NCBI RefSeq assembly: GCF_014203665.1
Contig: NZ_JACHJN010000005.1
Location: 1 to 64,000, forward strand
DNA from: Saccharothrix tamanrassetensis
GTDB taxonomy: Bacteria; Actinomycetota; Actinomycetes; Mycobacteriales; Pseudonocardiaceae
Direction: 5' to 3'
DNA: 64,000 bases
The notes under the pieces are model-generated. The model was not told the DNA's origin and searched no databases. It saw only the letters and a program-made list of their open reading frames with translations. The position numbers and the translations under genes are program-made. Shown here in pieces: positions 8,461-17,027 of the stretch (position 1 is the first letter of the stretch; each line of letters begins with the position of its first letter).

Positions 8461-9108
8461 ATGGATTCAGACAGTAGCGGACCGCAGTCCGGTTCGTCAA
8501 AGATCCCGATCGACATTTCTTTCCCGACCGTGCCGGTCGAGGTCTCGCTGCCCCTGCGGGCCGATGCCGTGCGGAACCGGGCGAAGGTGTTGGAGGCCGC
8601 CGGCCGGCTGTTCGCCGAGCGCGGGGTCGAGAGCGTGACGATGGACGACGTGGCCGCCGCCGCGGGCGTGGGCAAGGGGACGCTCTACCGCCACTTCGGG
8701 GACAAGTCCGGCCTGGCCACGGCTCTGCTGGACCAGCGCGAGACCGAGCTCCAGAAGGGGATCCTGAGCGGAAGGCCGCCACTGGGCCCGGGCATGGGAC
8801 CGGCCGACCGGCTGGTCGCTTTCACCACCGCCTACCTGGGGTTCCTCCGCGAATCGCTGGACATCGTGCTGCTGTCCCAGACCTCCACCACGGGCGCGCG
8901 CTTCCGGCCGGGGGCGCACGCCTTCTGGCGCAGGCACTGCTCGTACCTGCTGGAGCAGTGCCGCGCGCCGGAGCCGGACATCGCGGCGGACGTGCTGCTG
9001 GCCGCGCTGTCCGCCGAGCAGGTGCAGCACTGGCTGGTCGACCAAGGCCTGCCGTTCGACCGGCTGTCCGCAGCGTTGGTGCAGGTCACAAGGTCCCTGA
9101 CAGCCTGA
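8461..9108 (+). CDS. TetR/AcrR family transcriptional regulator
   Basis: 215 residues. The N-terminal HTH is canonical: ADAVRNRAKVLEAAGRLFAE, then DDVAAAAGVGKGTLYRHFGD. The rest is the variable ligand domain. The frame stays open upstream to 7600, but the ATG at 8461 is chosen because it clears the divergent promoter and gives the usual length. A 26-residue tail ahead of the HTH is polar and may be disordered. It probably represses the divergent azoreductase gene and itself. Confidence 0.88.
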   Translation: MDSDSSGPQSGSSKIPIDISFPTVPVEVSLPLRADAVRNRAKVLEAAGRLFAERGVESVTMDDVAAAAGVGKGTLYRHFGDKSGLATALLDQRETELQKGILSGRPPLGPGMGPADRLVAFTTAYLGFLRESLDIVLLSQTSTTGARFRPGAHAFWRRHCSYLLEQCRAPEPDIAADVLLAALSAEQVQHWLVDQGLPFDRLSAALVQVTRSLTA

Positions 9109-9205
9109 GAAAACTCGTGACAACCCCCGAGCCCGCCAACCGCATGGATAAGGGCGAGGGGGTCACCGATCGGAGGTGGTCCACAAGGCACCTGAGGAGA
9201 AAGAC

Positions 9206-9649
9206 ATGCGCACACGACTCGTACTCGCGGCCGGAGTCATCGTGGTCGGCGGGATCGCCGCTGCGGTGCCCGCCCTGGCCGGCGGCGGTCAGACCGAACC
9301 CACATCGACCGTGCCGACCACGCCACCGCCATCGACGTCCCCGACGTACCCGGCCACCTCACCCGCGCCATCCGAGTACCCGACCACCACGCACCCGGCG
9401 CCGTCCTCCACCGCCACGCCCACGGCCGGTCATCCGACGACCGGCTATCCCACGACACCCCGGCCCTCCGGCGAACCGCAGCCGACGAGTGCCAGGCCCG
9501 AGCCGTCCCCGACCGCCTCGCCGACGTCTCCGCCGTACCCGACGCCCGCCTACCCGACCAACACCACGTGGCCGGGTCCAGAACCAACCGCGTACCCGAC
9601 CACCGGCCACCCCGAGCCGACGGCGGTGCCCAGCACGACGAGGCGCTGA
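9206..9649 (+). CDS. secreted Pro/Thr-rich low-complexity protein
   Basis: 147 residues. GAGGAGA precedes the ATG at 9206. A signal peptide (MRTRLVLAAGVIVVGGIAAA, ending near VPALAGG) leads straight into a tail made of Pro, Thr, Ser and Tyr with recurring YPTT, HPTT and PTAYPTT words. There is no folded domain. Such tails are extended and often glycosylated in actinomycetes. It lies 4 bases ahead of a sigma factor gene and two genes ahead of a membrane protein with a similar tail, so the three probably form one operon. Function unknown. Confidence 0.7.
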   Translation: MRTRLVLAAGVIVVGGIAAAVPALAGGGQTEPTSTVPTTPPPSTSPTYPATSPAPSEYPTTTHPAPSSTATPTAGHPTTGYPTTPRPSGEPQPTSARPEPSPTASPTSPPYPTPAYPTNTTWPGPEPTAYPTTGHPEPTAVPSTTRR

Positions 9650-9653
9650 CGGC

Positions 9654-10169
9654 GTGGGTTGGGACGCGGAATTCACCGAACACTTCGACCGGTGCGCCGA
9701 CTCGATGCGCTTCACCGCGTACTTGCTGTGCGGCAACCACCACGAGGCCGAAGACGTCGTGCAGGCCGCGTTCCTCAAGCTGTACCTGGCCGGGCCGAAG
9801 ATGGCCCGGCGCGAGGGCCTGGACGCGTACCTCCGGCAGATCGTGGTGCGCACGTTCCTCGCGGAGCGACGCCGGGCACGGTGGCGGCGGGAGAAGTTGG
9901 CGGAGACGCTGCCCGAGGTGCCGGCCACCGCCGGGTTGAGCGAGGACAAGTTGGTGGTGTGGCAGGCGCTGGGCAGGGTTCCGGCACGGCAGCGGGCGGT
10001 GCTGGTGCTCAGGTTCTGGCACGACCTGGGCGTGGAGGAGACGGCGGTGGCACTGCGCTGCTCGGTGGGCACGGTGAAGAGCAACACCAGCCGTGGCCTC
10101 AAGGCGTTGCGGCAGAGGTTGGGCCCGGAGTTCGGCGCGCTGTGGCAGGAGGTGTCGCGCAATGCTTGA
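9654..10169 (+). CDS. SigE-type ECF RNA polymerase sigma factor
   Basis: 171 residues. Region 2 is visible as FDRCADSMRFTAYLLCGNHH followed by EAEDVVQAAFLKLYL; region 4 as LGRVPARQRAVLVLRFWHD and VEETAVALRCSVGTVKSNTS, ending RGLKALRQRL. This fits the short SigE-family ECF factors common in actinomycetes. The GTG at 9654 is chosen because the frame upstream lies inside the Pro/Thr-rich gene; GAGG at 9640 is its only ribosome-binding candidate, so translation is probably coupled. The next gene overlaps by 8 bases and likely encodes its membrane anti-sigma partner. Confidence 0.85.
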   Translation: MGWDAEFTEHFDRCADSMRFTAYLLCGNHHEAEDVVQAAFLKLYLAGPKMARREGLDAYLRQIVVRTFLAERRRARWRREKLAETLPEVPATAGLSEDKLVVWQALGRVPARQRAVLVLRFWHDLGVEETAVALRCSVGTVKSNTSRGLKALRQRLGPEFGALWQEVSRNA

Positions 10170-10815
10170 GGACCGGCTGAAGGAGTTGTTCGAGGAACTC
10201 GACATCAAGCCCAGGCCGCGCACGTTCGGTGCGATGGACGTCATCCACCACGGCCACGCGGTCCGAAGCCGCCGCCGAGCCCTGAAGGTGGCCGGGAGCG
10301 CACTGGGCACGACAGCGCTCGTGGTGGCGGTGGGCTTTGCGCTGAGCGGGCGACCTGTCTCCACCGAGGACCCGGCGACCCCGCCCGCCCCGGCCGGCAC
10401 CAGCCACCAGCCGCCGACCACCCAGCCATCGGGTGCACCCCGCTCGGACACGCCCTACCCGAACGCACCCCAAGCCACCACAGCGCCGACGAACGCGCCT
10501 CTTACAGACACCAGTCCGCCCTCGCCCCACCGCTCCGGTGATGGCGCCCCGACATCGACTGGCGAACCGCAGACAGACGGAGCTTTCCCGAGCGGATCTT
10601 CTCCGAGCGCCACTCCGAGCCCCACCTTGATCCAAGGTTCCGCCACAGCTCTGCACCCTACCGGCACCACCGTGCCCGCGGCCTGGCCGACCGCCACCGA
10701 CCCGCCCACGGCCCATCCACGGCCACAGGCGCGCACCGCCACGAACACTTCACCTACTCACGAAGCGGAGGCACCGACAACGACCCGACAACGAACAGCC
10801 ATCGCGGCCGGCTGA
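10162..10815 (+). CDS. membrane protein with Pro/Thr-rich extracytoplasmic tail, probable anti-sigma partner
   Basis: 217 residues, with the ATG at 10162 overlapping the sigma gene by 8 bases. The order is a charged cytoplasmic segment of about 38 residues (EDRLKELFEELDIKPRPRTF), one membrane helix (VAGSALGTTALVVAVGFAL), then a tail of about 150 residues rich in Pro, Thr and Ser. It lacks the zinc motif HxxxCxxC of classic ZAS anti-sigma factors. Gene overlap with an ECF sigma gene and topology suggest it tethers or inhibits the sigma factor. That is inference. Confidence 0.65.
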   Translation: MLEDRLKELFEELDIKPRPRTFGAMDVIHHGHAVRSRRRALKVAGSALGTTALVVAVGFALSGRPVSTEDPATPPAPAGTSHQPPTTQPSGAPRSDTPYPNAPQATTAPTNAPLTDTSPPSPHRSGDGAPTSTGEPQTDGAFPSGSSPSATPSPTLIQGSATALHPTGTTVPAAWPTATDPPTAHPRPQARTATNTSPTHEAEAPTTTRQRTAIAAG

Positions 10816-10989
10816 CCCGCGCGCGGCAACGCCGATGCCCTGGAACCGGATGCGAGGTGTCAAGGTTCCGCACAGGTCCGCGCCCGGTCTCCGGGCTCCG
10901 CGACCACCCGCCTCGTCACTCGCCGGCTACGGGAGCGGGAACCGGTGCTCGGCACGTGCGCTGGACACGGCGGATCGGCGGGTCGGCTG

Positions 10990-11766
10990 CTAGGCCAGCG
11001 ACCCGGTGGCGAGGATGCCGCCGTCGACGCGGACGGTCTCGCCGGTGATCCAGGGGGCTGCGTCGGAGGCCAGGAACGCCACCAGGCGGGCGACGTCCTC
11101 CGGAGTGCCCAAGCGCTTCATGGGGTAGCGGTCGGCGGCTTCGTCCTCGCGGTCCAGGTACAGGGCTTCGGCGAACTTGGTCTTCACCACCGCAGGGGCG
11201 ACTGCGTTCACACGTACCTTCGGGCCGAGTTGCCAGGCCAGTTCCTCGGTCAGGCGGATGAGCGCGGCCTTGCTCGCCCCGTACGCGGCGATCACGCCGG
11301 TCGAGCGCAGGCCGCCGATCGAGGCGATGTTGACTACCGCTCCGCCGTGTTCGGCCTGCCATGCCTGCCACGCCAGTTGTACGAAACCCAGGGCGGCGAC
11401 GACGTTGACGTCGAAGATCTTGCGCACGGCGTCCAGGTCCGCTTCGACCAAGGGGCCGAAGACGGGGTTGATACCGGCGTTGTTCACGAGCACGTCGAGG
11501 CTGCCGAAGCGCTCCATGGTCCGGGTGACGGCCTCCTCGCGGTCCTCGGCGCGGCCTGCGTTGCCGGGTACCGCCAGCACGCGGTCGGTCGGGACGCCTG
11601 CCGCGGCGGCCAGGTTCGACGCGGCTTCGGCGACCGCATCGGGCTTGCGGGCGGTGATGGTCACCGATGCTCCGCGCGTGAGGAATTCCAGGGCGATCCC
11701 GTGGCCGATGCCGCGGCTCGCGCCTGTGACCAGTGCCGTCTTGCCGATGAAGTCTTCGGTAGCCAT
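10990..11766 (-). CDS. short-chain dehydrogenase/reductase (SDR)
   Basis: 258 residues of the classical SDR type. NAD(P)-binding TGASRGIG stands near residue 13, NNAG near 92, and the catalytic YGASK near 159, preceded by NIASIGG. The ending ITGETVRVDGG is typical. The ATG at 11766 is chosen over a far upstream start that would run into the divergent ABC-F promoter. Substrate unknown; FabG-like 3-oxoacyl reductases and broad-range alcohol dehydrogenases look alike at this level. Confidence 0.88.
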   Translation of the reverse strand: MATEDFIGKTALVTGASRGIGHGIALEFLTRGASVTITARKPDAVAEAASNLAAAAGVPTDRVLAVPGNAGRAEDREEAVTRTMERFGSLDVLVNNAGINPVFGPLVEADLDAVRKIFDVNVVAALGFVQLAWQAWQAEHGGAVVNIASIGGLRSTGVIAAYGASKAALIRLTEELAWQLGPKVRVNAVAPAVVKTKFAEALYLDREDEAADRYPMKRLGTPEDVARLVAFLASDAAPWITGETVRVDGGILATGSLA

Positions 11767-11841
11767 CACCGGACGGTATTCCCGAAGGCGCGCCGGGTAT
11801 GCCGGTGGACACAGGTGGCAAATTCGGTGGCGCACTACCCG

Positions 11842-11901
11842 TAGACTGGTGTCGTGGTCATCTTGATCGAGTAGGTCCGGCGCGAGTTGCGCCGTCGACC
11901 C
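11842..11901 (+). promoter_or_regulatory. candidate attenuating leader of the ABC-F gene
   Basis: A -10-like TAGACT at 11842-11847 is followed 6 bases later by a seven-codon reading frame starting GTG at 11854 (M-V-I-L-I-E-stop, TAG at 11872-11874). Then comes a GC-rich hairpin: CGGCGC at 11879 region pairing with GCGCCG, flanked by GGTC and GACC (11875-11901). The coding start at 11930 follows. Short upstream peptides plus hairpins control many antibiotic-resistance ABC-F genes by ribosome stalling, so this may be such a leader. It is inference from layout only. Confidence 0.4.
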
Positions 11902-11929
11902 CGCACGACCACACCACCCCGGAGTTGTC

Positions 11930-13558
11930 TTGATCACCGCGACCGACCTCGAGTTGCGCGCCGGTTCGCGCATCCTGCTGTCCGACGCCACCTTGCGCAT
12001 CCAGCCCGGTGACCGCATCGGCCTCGTCGGCCGCAACGGCGCCGGCAAGACCACGTCACTGCGTGTCCTCGCGGGCGAAGGGCAGCCCTATGCGGGTGAG
12101 GTCCGGCGCACCGGCGAACTCGGCTACCTCCCGCAGGATCCCCGGGAGGGCGACCTGTCGGTCGTCGCGAAGGACCGGGTCCTGTCCGCGCGCGGGCTGG
12201 ACCAGCTGCTGCGCGACATGGAGAAGGCCCAGTCCGCGATGGCCGAACTGGTGGACGACGTCGAGCTTCAGGACGCCGTGCGCAAGTACGGCCGGCTGGA
12301 GGAGCGGTTCTCCGCCCTGGGCGGTTACGCCGCCGAGAGCGAAGCCGCCCGCATCTGCGCCAACCTGGGTCTCGCCGACCGCGTGCTCGCCCAGCCGCTG
12401 CGCACGCTGTCCGGCGGTCAGCGTCGTCGGGTCGAGTTGGCGCGCATCCTGTTCGCCGCCTCCGAGGCCGGTGTCGGGGCGAAGTCGAGCACGATCCTGC
12501 TCATCGACGAGCCGACCAACCACCTGGACGCCGACTCGATCGCGTGGCTGCGCGGGTTCCTCAAGTCCCACGACGGCGGACTGGTCGTGATCAGCCACGA
12601 CGTGGAGCTGCTCGACGAGGTGGTCAACAAGGTGTGGTTCCTCGACGCGACGCGCGGCGAGGTGGACATCTACAACATGGGCTGGAAGAAGTACCTCGAA
12701 GCCCGTGCCGCCGACGAGAAGCGCCGCCGCCGTGAGCGCGCCAACGCGGAGAAGAAGGCCGGCGCGCTGATGGCGCAGGCGGACAAGATGCGGGCCAAGG
12801 CGACCAAGGCGGTGGCCGCGCAGAACATGGCGCGCCGCGCCGAGAAGTTGCTGTCCAGCCTGGAGGACACCCGCCAGGCGGACAAGGTGGCGAAGATCCG
12901 CTTCCCGCAGCCCGCTCCGTGCGGAAAAACGCCGCTGACCGCCGAAGGGCTGAGCAAGTCCTACGGTTCGCTGGAGGTGTTCACCGGCGTCGACCTCGCC
13001 ATCGACCGGGGTTCGCGGGTGGTGATCCTCGGGCTGAACGGTGCGGGCAAGACGACGTTGCTCCGGCTGATCGGGTCCATGGAACGTCCGGACAGCGGCG
13101 AGGTGATCGCGGGGCACGGGCTCAAGCTCGGCTACTTCGCGCAGGAGCACGAGACGCTCGACCACGAGGCCTCGGTGTGGCAGAACATCCGCCACGCCGC
13201 GCCGGACGTGCAGGAGCAGCAGTTGCGTTCGCTGCTCGGCACCTTCCTGTTCAGCGGCGAGCAGCTCGACCAGCCGGCCGGCACCCTGTCGGGTGGTGAA
13301 AAGACCCGGTTGGCGCTTGCGGGATTGGTGTCGAGCGCGGCGAACGTGCTGCTGCTGGACGAGCCGACCAACAACCTGGACCCGGCCAGCCGTGAGCAGG
13401 TGCTCGACGCGTTGCGCCGCTACGAGGGCGCGGTCGTGCTGGTCACGCACGACCCCGGTGCGGTGGAGGCGCTTGAGCCCGAGCGGGTGATCCTGCTGCC
13501 CGACGGCACCGAGGACCACTGGTCGGACGAGTACCTGGAACTCGTGCAGTTGGCCTGA
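11930..13558 (+). CDS. ABC-F family ATP-binding protein, Rv1473-like
   Basis: 542 residues with two ABC domains and no membrane segment, the ABC-F layout of ribosome-acting proteins. First Walker A GRNGAGKTT (about residue 35), signature LSGGQRRRVELAR, Walker B LLIDEPTNHLD; second Walker A GLNGAGKTT (about 368), LSGGEKTRLALA, LLLDEPTNNLD. Between them lies the charged linker with EKRRRRERANAEKKAG. The sequence closely resembles mycobacterial Rv1473, and the next two genes match Rv1473A and Rv1472 (EchA12), so the order is conserved. Rv1473 is linked to the WhiB7 resistance response in Mycobacterium. The start is TTG at 11930 with GGAG 9 bases ahead. Ribosome protection is inferred. Confidence 0.9.
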   Translation: MITATDLELRAGSRILLSDATLRIQPGDRIGLVGRNGAGKTTSLRVLAGEGQPYAGEVRRTGELGYLPQDPREGDLSVVAKDRVLSARGLDQLLRDMEKAQSAMAELVDDVELQDAVRKYGRLEERFSALGGYAAESEAARICANLGLADRVLAQPLRTLSGGQRRRVELARILFAASEAGVGAKSSTILLIDEPTNHLDADSIAWLRGFLKSHDGGLVVISHDVELLDEVVNKVWFLDATRGEVDIYNMGWKKYLEARAADEKRRRRERANAEKKAGALMAQADKMRAKATKAVAAQNMARRAEKLLSSLEDTRQADKVAKIRFPQPAPCGKTPLTAEGLSKSYGSLEVFTGVDLAIDRGSRVVILGLNGAGKTTLLRLIGSMERPDSGEVIAGHGLKLGYFAQEHETLDHEASVWQNIRHAAPDVQEQQLRSLLGTFLFSGEQLDQPAGTLSGGEKTRLALAGLVSSAANVLLLDEPTNNLDPASREQVLDALRRYEGAVVLVTHDPGAVEALEPERVILLPDGTEDHWSDEYLELVQLA

Positions 13559-13722
13559 GCCAAGGGTTTCCGTTCCGTCACCTCTGATCCACCCTCAGTG
13601 ATCAACCGACCGCTCACCGATCTTTTCGCATGATCGGCTGGCCTTCTCGCTCGTCGTGTTCGATCATTGCGACGACAGGGGCTTTCACGGCCCGACCTGC
13701 TGTCTACGGAAGGCGGGACAAG

Positions 13723-13932
13723 GTGGCTGACCTGAAGAAGGGCGCCCGGATCACCGGCGCCACGCGGGACAAGCTGGCCGCTGACCTGAAGAAGAAGTAC
13801 GAAAAGGGCGCGAGCATCCGGGCGTTGGCGGAGTCCACCGGACGTTCCTACGGCTTTGTACACCGGGTGCTGAGCGAATCCGGTGTCCAGCTGCGCGGTC
13901 GCGGTGGCGCCACCCGCACGAAGAAGAAGTAA
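13723..13932 (+). CDS. small helix-turn-helix protein, Rv1473A-like
   Basis: 69 residues starting at GTG 13723 behind GGAAGGCGGG. It is basic and contains a compact HTH: YEKGASIRALAESTGRSYG, then FVHRVLSESGVQLRGRGG, ending TRTKKK. The pattern resembles the DNA-binding half of resolvase/Lsr2-tail type proteins. It matches mycobacterial Rv1473A in sequence and in its place after the ABC-F gene. Targets are unknown. Confidence 0.8.
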   Translation: MADLKKGARITGATRDKLAADLKKKYEKGASIRALAESTGRSYGFVHRVLSESGVQLRGRGGATRTKKK

Positions 13933-13998
13933 GCTACCCTCCGGTAACACCGGGCGTCGAGGAGAGACGGCGCCCTCTCGGACCCGGAGGTTTCGCGC

Positions 13999-14820
13999 AT
14001 GTCGGCACCGACCACCATCGACGCCGACCTGCTGGAGCGAGGTGGCGTGCGGCTCGTCGTCGACGGACCGCGCGCGACGATCACGCTCGACCGTCCCGAT
14101 GTGCTCAACGCACAGACGCCGTCGACCTGGGTGGCGTTGCGGACGATCGGCGCGCAGTTGGACCCGGGCGTCCGCGTTGTGGTCGTCCGGGGCTCCGGTC
14201 GTGCCTTCTCCGCCGGCCTCGATCGGCGCATGTTCAGCGGTGCACCGGTCGAGGGCGAGCCTGGTCTGCCCGAGATCACGCGGCGTGGCCCCGAGGCCGG
14301 CGCGGCGCTGATCGCGGAGTTCCAGGAGGGCTTCCGCTGGCTGCGCGATCCGAACCGGGTGACGATCGCCGCGGTGCGCGGGCACGCCATCGGCGCGGGC
14401 TTCCAGCTCGCGTTGGCGTGCGACTTCCGCGTGGCCGCCGACGACGTGAGCTTCTGCATGGCCGAGACGTCCCTCGGCCTGGTGCCCGACCTGGGCGGCA
14501 CGCTGCCGCTGGTACGGCTGGTCGGGTACTCTCGCGCGGCCGAAATCTGCCTGACCGGCCGCCGGGTGGGCGGCGAGGAAGCCCTGCGCATCGGCCTCGC
14601 GAACGCGGTCGTGCCCGGCGACGGACTCGACGCCGCCGTGGACGACCTGGTCGCCCGGGTGCTCCGGCCGATGCCCGGTGCGGTGCGCGAGACGTTGGCA
14701 CTTCTGGCGCATGCCGCCGATGGTGCTTCCGCCGAGGAACAGCTGCACGCCGAGCGCACGGCTCAGCTGCGGCGGCTCGCCGAACTGTCGGCGCTGGCGG
14801 CGGGATCGACTTCGGCCTGA
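13999..14820 (+). CDS. enoyl-CoA hydratase/isomerase family protein
   Basis: 273 residues with a crotonase fold. The oxyanion-hole segments are AFSAGLDRRMF (about residue 70) and HAIGAGFQLALACDFRVA (about 130), followed by AETSLGLVPDLGGTLPLVRLVG, where the second catalytic Glu and Gly region lie. GGAGG precedes the ATG. Mycobacterial EchA12 (Rv1472) occupies the same place beside the ABC-F gene, so this is the orthologue candidate. The CoA substrate is unknown. Confidence 0.88.
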   Translation: MSAPTTIDADLLERGGVRLVVDGPRATITLDRPDVLNAQTPSTWVALRTIGAQLDPGVRVVVVRGSGRAFSAGLDRRMFSGAPVEGEPGLPEITRRGPEAGAALIAEFQEGFRWLRDPNRVTIAAVRGHAIGAGFQLALACDFRVAADDVSFCMAETSLGLVPDLGGTLPLVRLVGYSRAAEICLTGRRVGGEEALRIGLANAVVPGDGLDAAVDDLVARVLRPMPGAVRETLALLAHAADGASAEEQLHAERTAQLRRLAELSALAAGSTSA

Positions 14821-15176
14821 GCCGCGATCACTGCTTCGGCGTGGTCCCGGACCTCCGCGTACGAACCCCTGCGTGCGAACCCTGCTTACAGACTTGCGTG
14901 GCCTCCGGCCCCCGATTCCATTGTCCCACGGGGTACCGACAATCTCGGCGGCTCGGCGGCTCGGCGGCTCGGCGGCTTGGCGGCCGGCGTCAGGCGCGGG
15001 TGGGTGGGGCGTTATGCGGAAATAGGTGGGGTCTTCGGATGTCGGGTGGTGTCGAGGGCTGCGGGGCTGTAGGGGCTGCGGGACTCTAGGGCTTCGGGGG
15101 TTCGCTGAAGGCGTAGTCGGGAAGGTTGCACGTCTCGTGCGCGTTCCAGTCTGGCGTGGACGGTTCTCGGGGCTTG
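14821..15176. other. intergenic stretch with short tandem repeat
   Basis: 356 bases between two same-strand genes. The only structure I see is the octamer repeat at 14944-14983. No promoter stands out, and the frames that cross the region are low-complexity. Confidence 0.6.
14944..14983. repeat. 8-bp tandem repeat
   Basis: Four exact copies of CTCGGCGG (14944-14975) and one variant CTTGGCGG. The unit is not a multiple of three and lies outside genes, so it is probably a slippage-prone repeat. Confidence 0.9.
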
Positions 15177-17021
15177 ATGCGTAGTGCCATGGCGGCGTCC
15201 GGCGCGCCCAAAGGGGTGCGGAGGGGGACGTTCCGGCGGGTTGTGGCGTTCGCTCGGCCCCATCGGGCGAAGTTGGTCGTCTTCCTGCTGTTGACCGTGG
15301 TCTCCTCGGTCCTCGCGGTGAGCACCCCGGTGCTCGCCGGGCGGGTGGTCGACGCCATCGTCGGTGGGCAGGGCGTGTCCGTCGTGGTGTGGCTGGCCGT
15401 GGTGATCGCCGGGATCGCCGTCGTCGACGCCGGGTTGGGGCTGGTGGAGCGGTGGCAGTCCTCTCAGATCGGTGAGGGGCTCATCTACGACCTCCGGCGT
15501 GCCGTCTTCGAGCACGTGCAGCGGATGCCGATCGCGTTCTTCACCCGTACGCGGACCGGGGCCCTGGTCAGTCGGCTGAACAACGACGTCATCGGGGCGC
15601 AGCGGGCGTTCACCTCCACGTTGTCCGGGGTGGTCACCAACGTGATCCAGCTCGGGCTCTCGCTCGCCGTCATGTTCACGCTGTCGTGGCAGGTCACGGC
15701 CCTGGCGCTGGTCCTGCTGCCGGTGTTCGTGCTGCCCGCCCGCCGCATGGGCACCCGGATGGCCGACCTCCAGCGGGAGGCGGCCACGCTCAACGCGGGC
15801 ATGACCACGCAGATGACCGAACGGTTCTCGGCGCCCGGCGCGACCCTGGTGAAGCTGTTCGGACGGCCGCGCGCCGAGGTCGCCGAGTTCGGCGAACGGG
15901 CCGCGCGGGTCCGTGACATCGGCATCCGCACCGCGATGGCCACCCGGTGGTTCATGACCGGGCTGACGCTGGTGTCCGCGTTGGCGCAGGCCCTCGTCTA
16001 CGGGTTGGGCGGCTACCTCGCCCTCACCGGGCACCTGGCCGCCGGCACCGTCGTGTCGCTGGCATTGCTGCTGAGCAGGCTCTACACACCGTTGACCGCG
16101 CTGGCCAACGCGCGGGTCGACATCATGACGGCGCTGGTGTCGTTCGAGCGGGTCTTCGAGGTGCTCGACGTCAAGCCGATGATCGACGAGTCGCCGCGTG
16201 CGGTGAAGGTGCCCGACGGGCCGGTGTCGGTGGAGTTCGACGGCGTGCGGTTCGCGTACCCGTCGGCCGACAAGGTCTCGGTGGCCTCGCTCGAATCAGT
16301 GACCACACTGGACACCCGGGGTGGCGAGGAAGTGCTGCACGGCGTCAGTTTCCGGGTCGAACCGGGTCAGCTCGTGGCGTTGGTCGGGTCCTCGGGGGCG
16401 GGGAAGTCCACCATCGCCTCGCTCGTGCCACGGCTCTACGACACCGACGAGGGCTCGATCAGGCTGTCCGATGTGGATGTCCGCGATCTGGAGTTCGACT
16501 CGCTGCGCGGCGCGGTCGGTGTCGTCACGCAGGACGGGCACCTGTTCCACGACTCGATCCGGGCGAACCTGAGCTACCCACGCCCGGAAGCGACCGAGGA
16601 CGAACTGTGGGACGCGTTGGACCGCGCGCGGCTCAAGCCGTTGATCCAGTCGCTGCCCGATGGGCTGGACACGGTGGTGGGGGAGCGGGGGTACCGGCTG
16701 TCCGGCGGTGAACGGCAGCGGTTGACCATCGCCCGGCTGCTGCTGGCCAAGCCGCGCGTGGTCATCCTGGACGAGGCGACCGCCCACCTGGACTCCGAGT
16801 CCGAAGCCGCGGTGCAGGCCGCGTTGGCCGAGGCCTTGAACGGGCGCACGGCGCTGGTGATCGCGCACCGGCTGTCCACGGTGCGGGCGGCCGACCAGAT
16901 CCTGGTGGTGGAAGCCGGTCGGATCGTCGAACGAGGCACGCACGCCGAACTCCTGGCCGCGGAAGGGCGCTACGCCGGGCTGTACCACACCCAGTTCGAC
17001 GAAGCGCCCACCGCGGCCTAG
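15177..17021 (+). CDS. ABC exporter, fused membrane and ATPase domains
   Basis: 614 residues of the type IV (B-family) exporter layout: six-helix membrane domain about 20-310, then the nucleotide-binding domain. Walker A GSSGAGKST (about residue 405), signature LSGGERQRL (about 508), Walker B VVILDEATAHLDSES and the H-loop IAHRLSTV are all intact. It should work as a homodimer or pair with a partner. The ATG at 15177 is preferred to an open TTG at 15126. The opposing PBP gene ends 7 bases beyond its stop. Substrate unknown. Confidence 0.9.
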   Translation: MRSAMAASGAPKGVRRGTFRRVVAFARPHRAKLVVFLLLTVVSSVLAVSTPVLAGRVVDAIVGGQGVSVVVWLAVVIAGIAVVDAGLGLVERWQSSQIGEGLIYDLRRAVFEHVQRMPIAFFTRTRTGALVSRLNNDVIGAQRAFTSTLSGVVTNVIQLGLSLAVMFTLSWQVTALALVLLPVFVLPARRMGTRMADLQREAATLNAGMTTQMTERFSAPGATLVKLFGRPRAEVAEFGERAARVRDIGIRTAMATRWFMTGLTLVSALAQALVYGLGGYLALTGHLAAGTVVSLALLLSRLYTPLTALANARVDIMTALVSFERVFEVLDVKPMIDESPRAVKVPDGPVSVEFDGVRFAYPSADKVSVASLESVTTLDTRGGEEVLHGVSFRVEPGQLVALVGSSGAGKSTIASLVPRLYDTDEGSIRLSDVDVRDLEFDSLRGAVGVVTQDGHLFHDSIRANLSYPRPEATEDELWDALDRARLKPLIQSLPDGLDTVVGERGYRLSGGERQRLTIARLLLAKPRVVILDEATAHLDSESEAAVQAALAEALNGRTALVIAHRLSTVRAADQILVVEAGRIVERGTHAELLAAEGRYAGLYHTQFDEAPTAA

Positions 17022-17027
17022 AAACGC

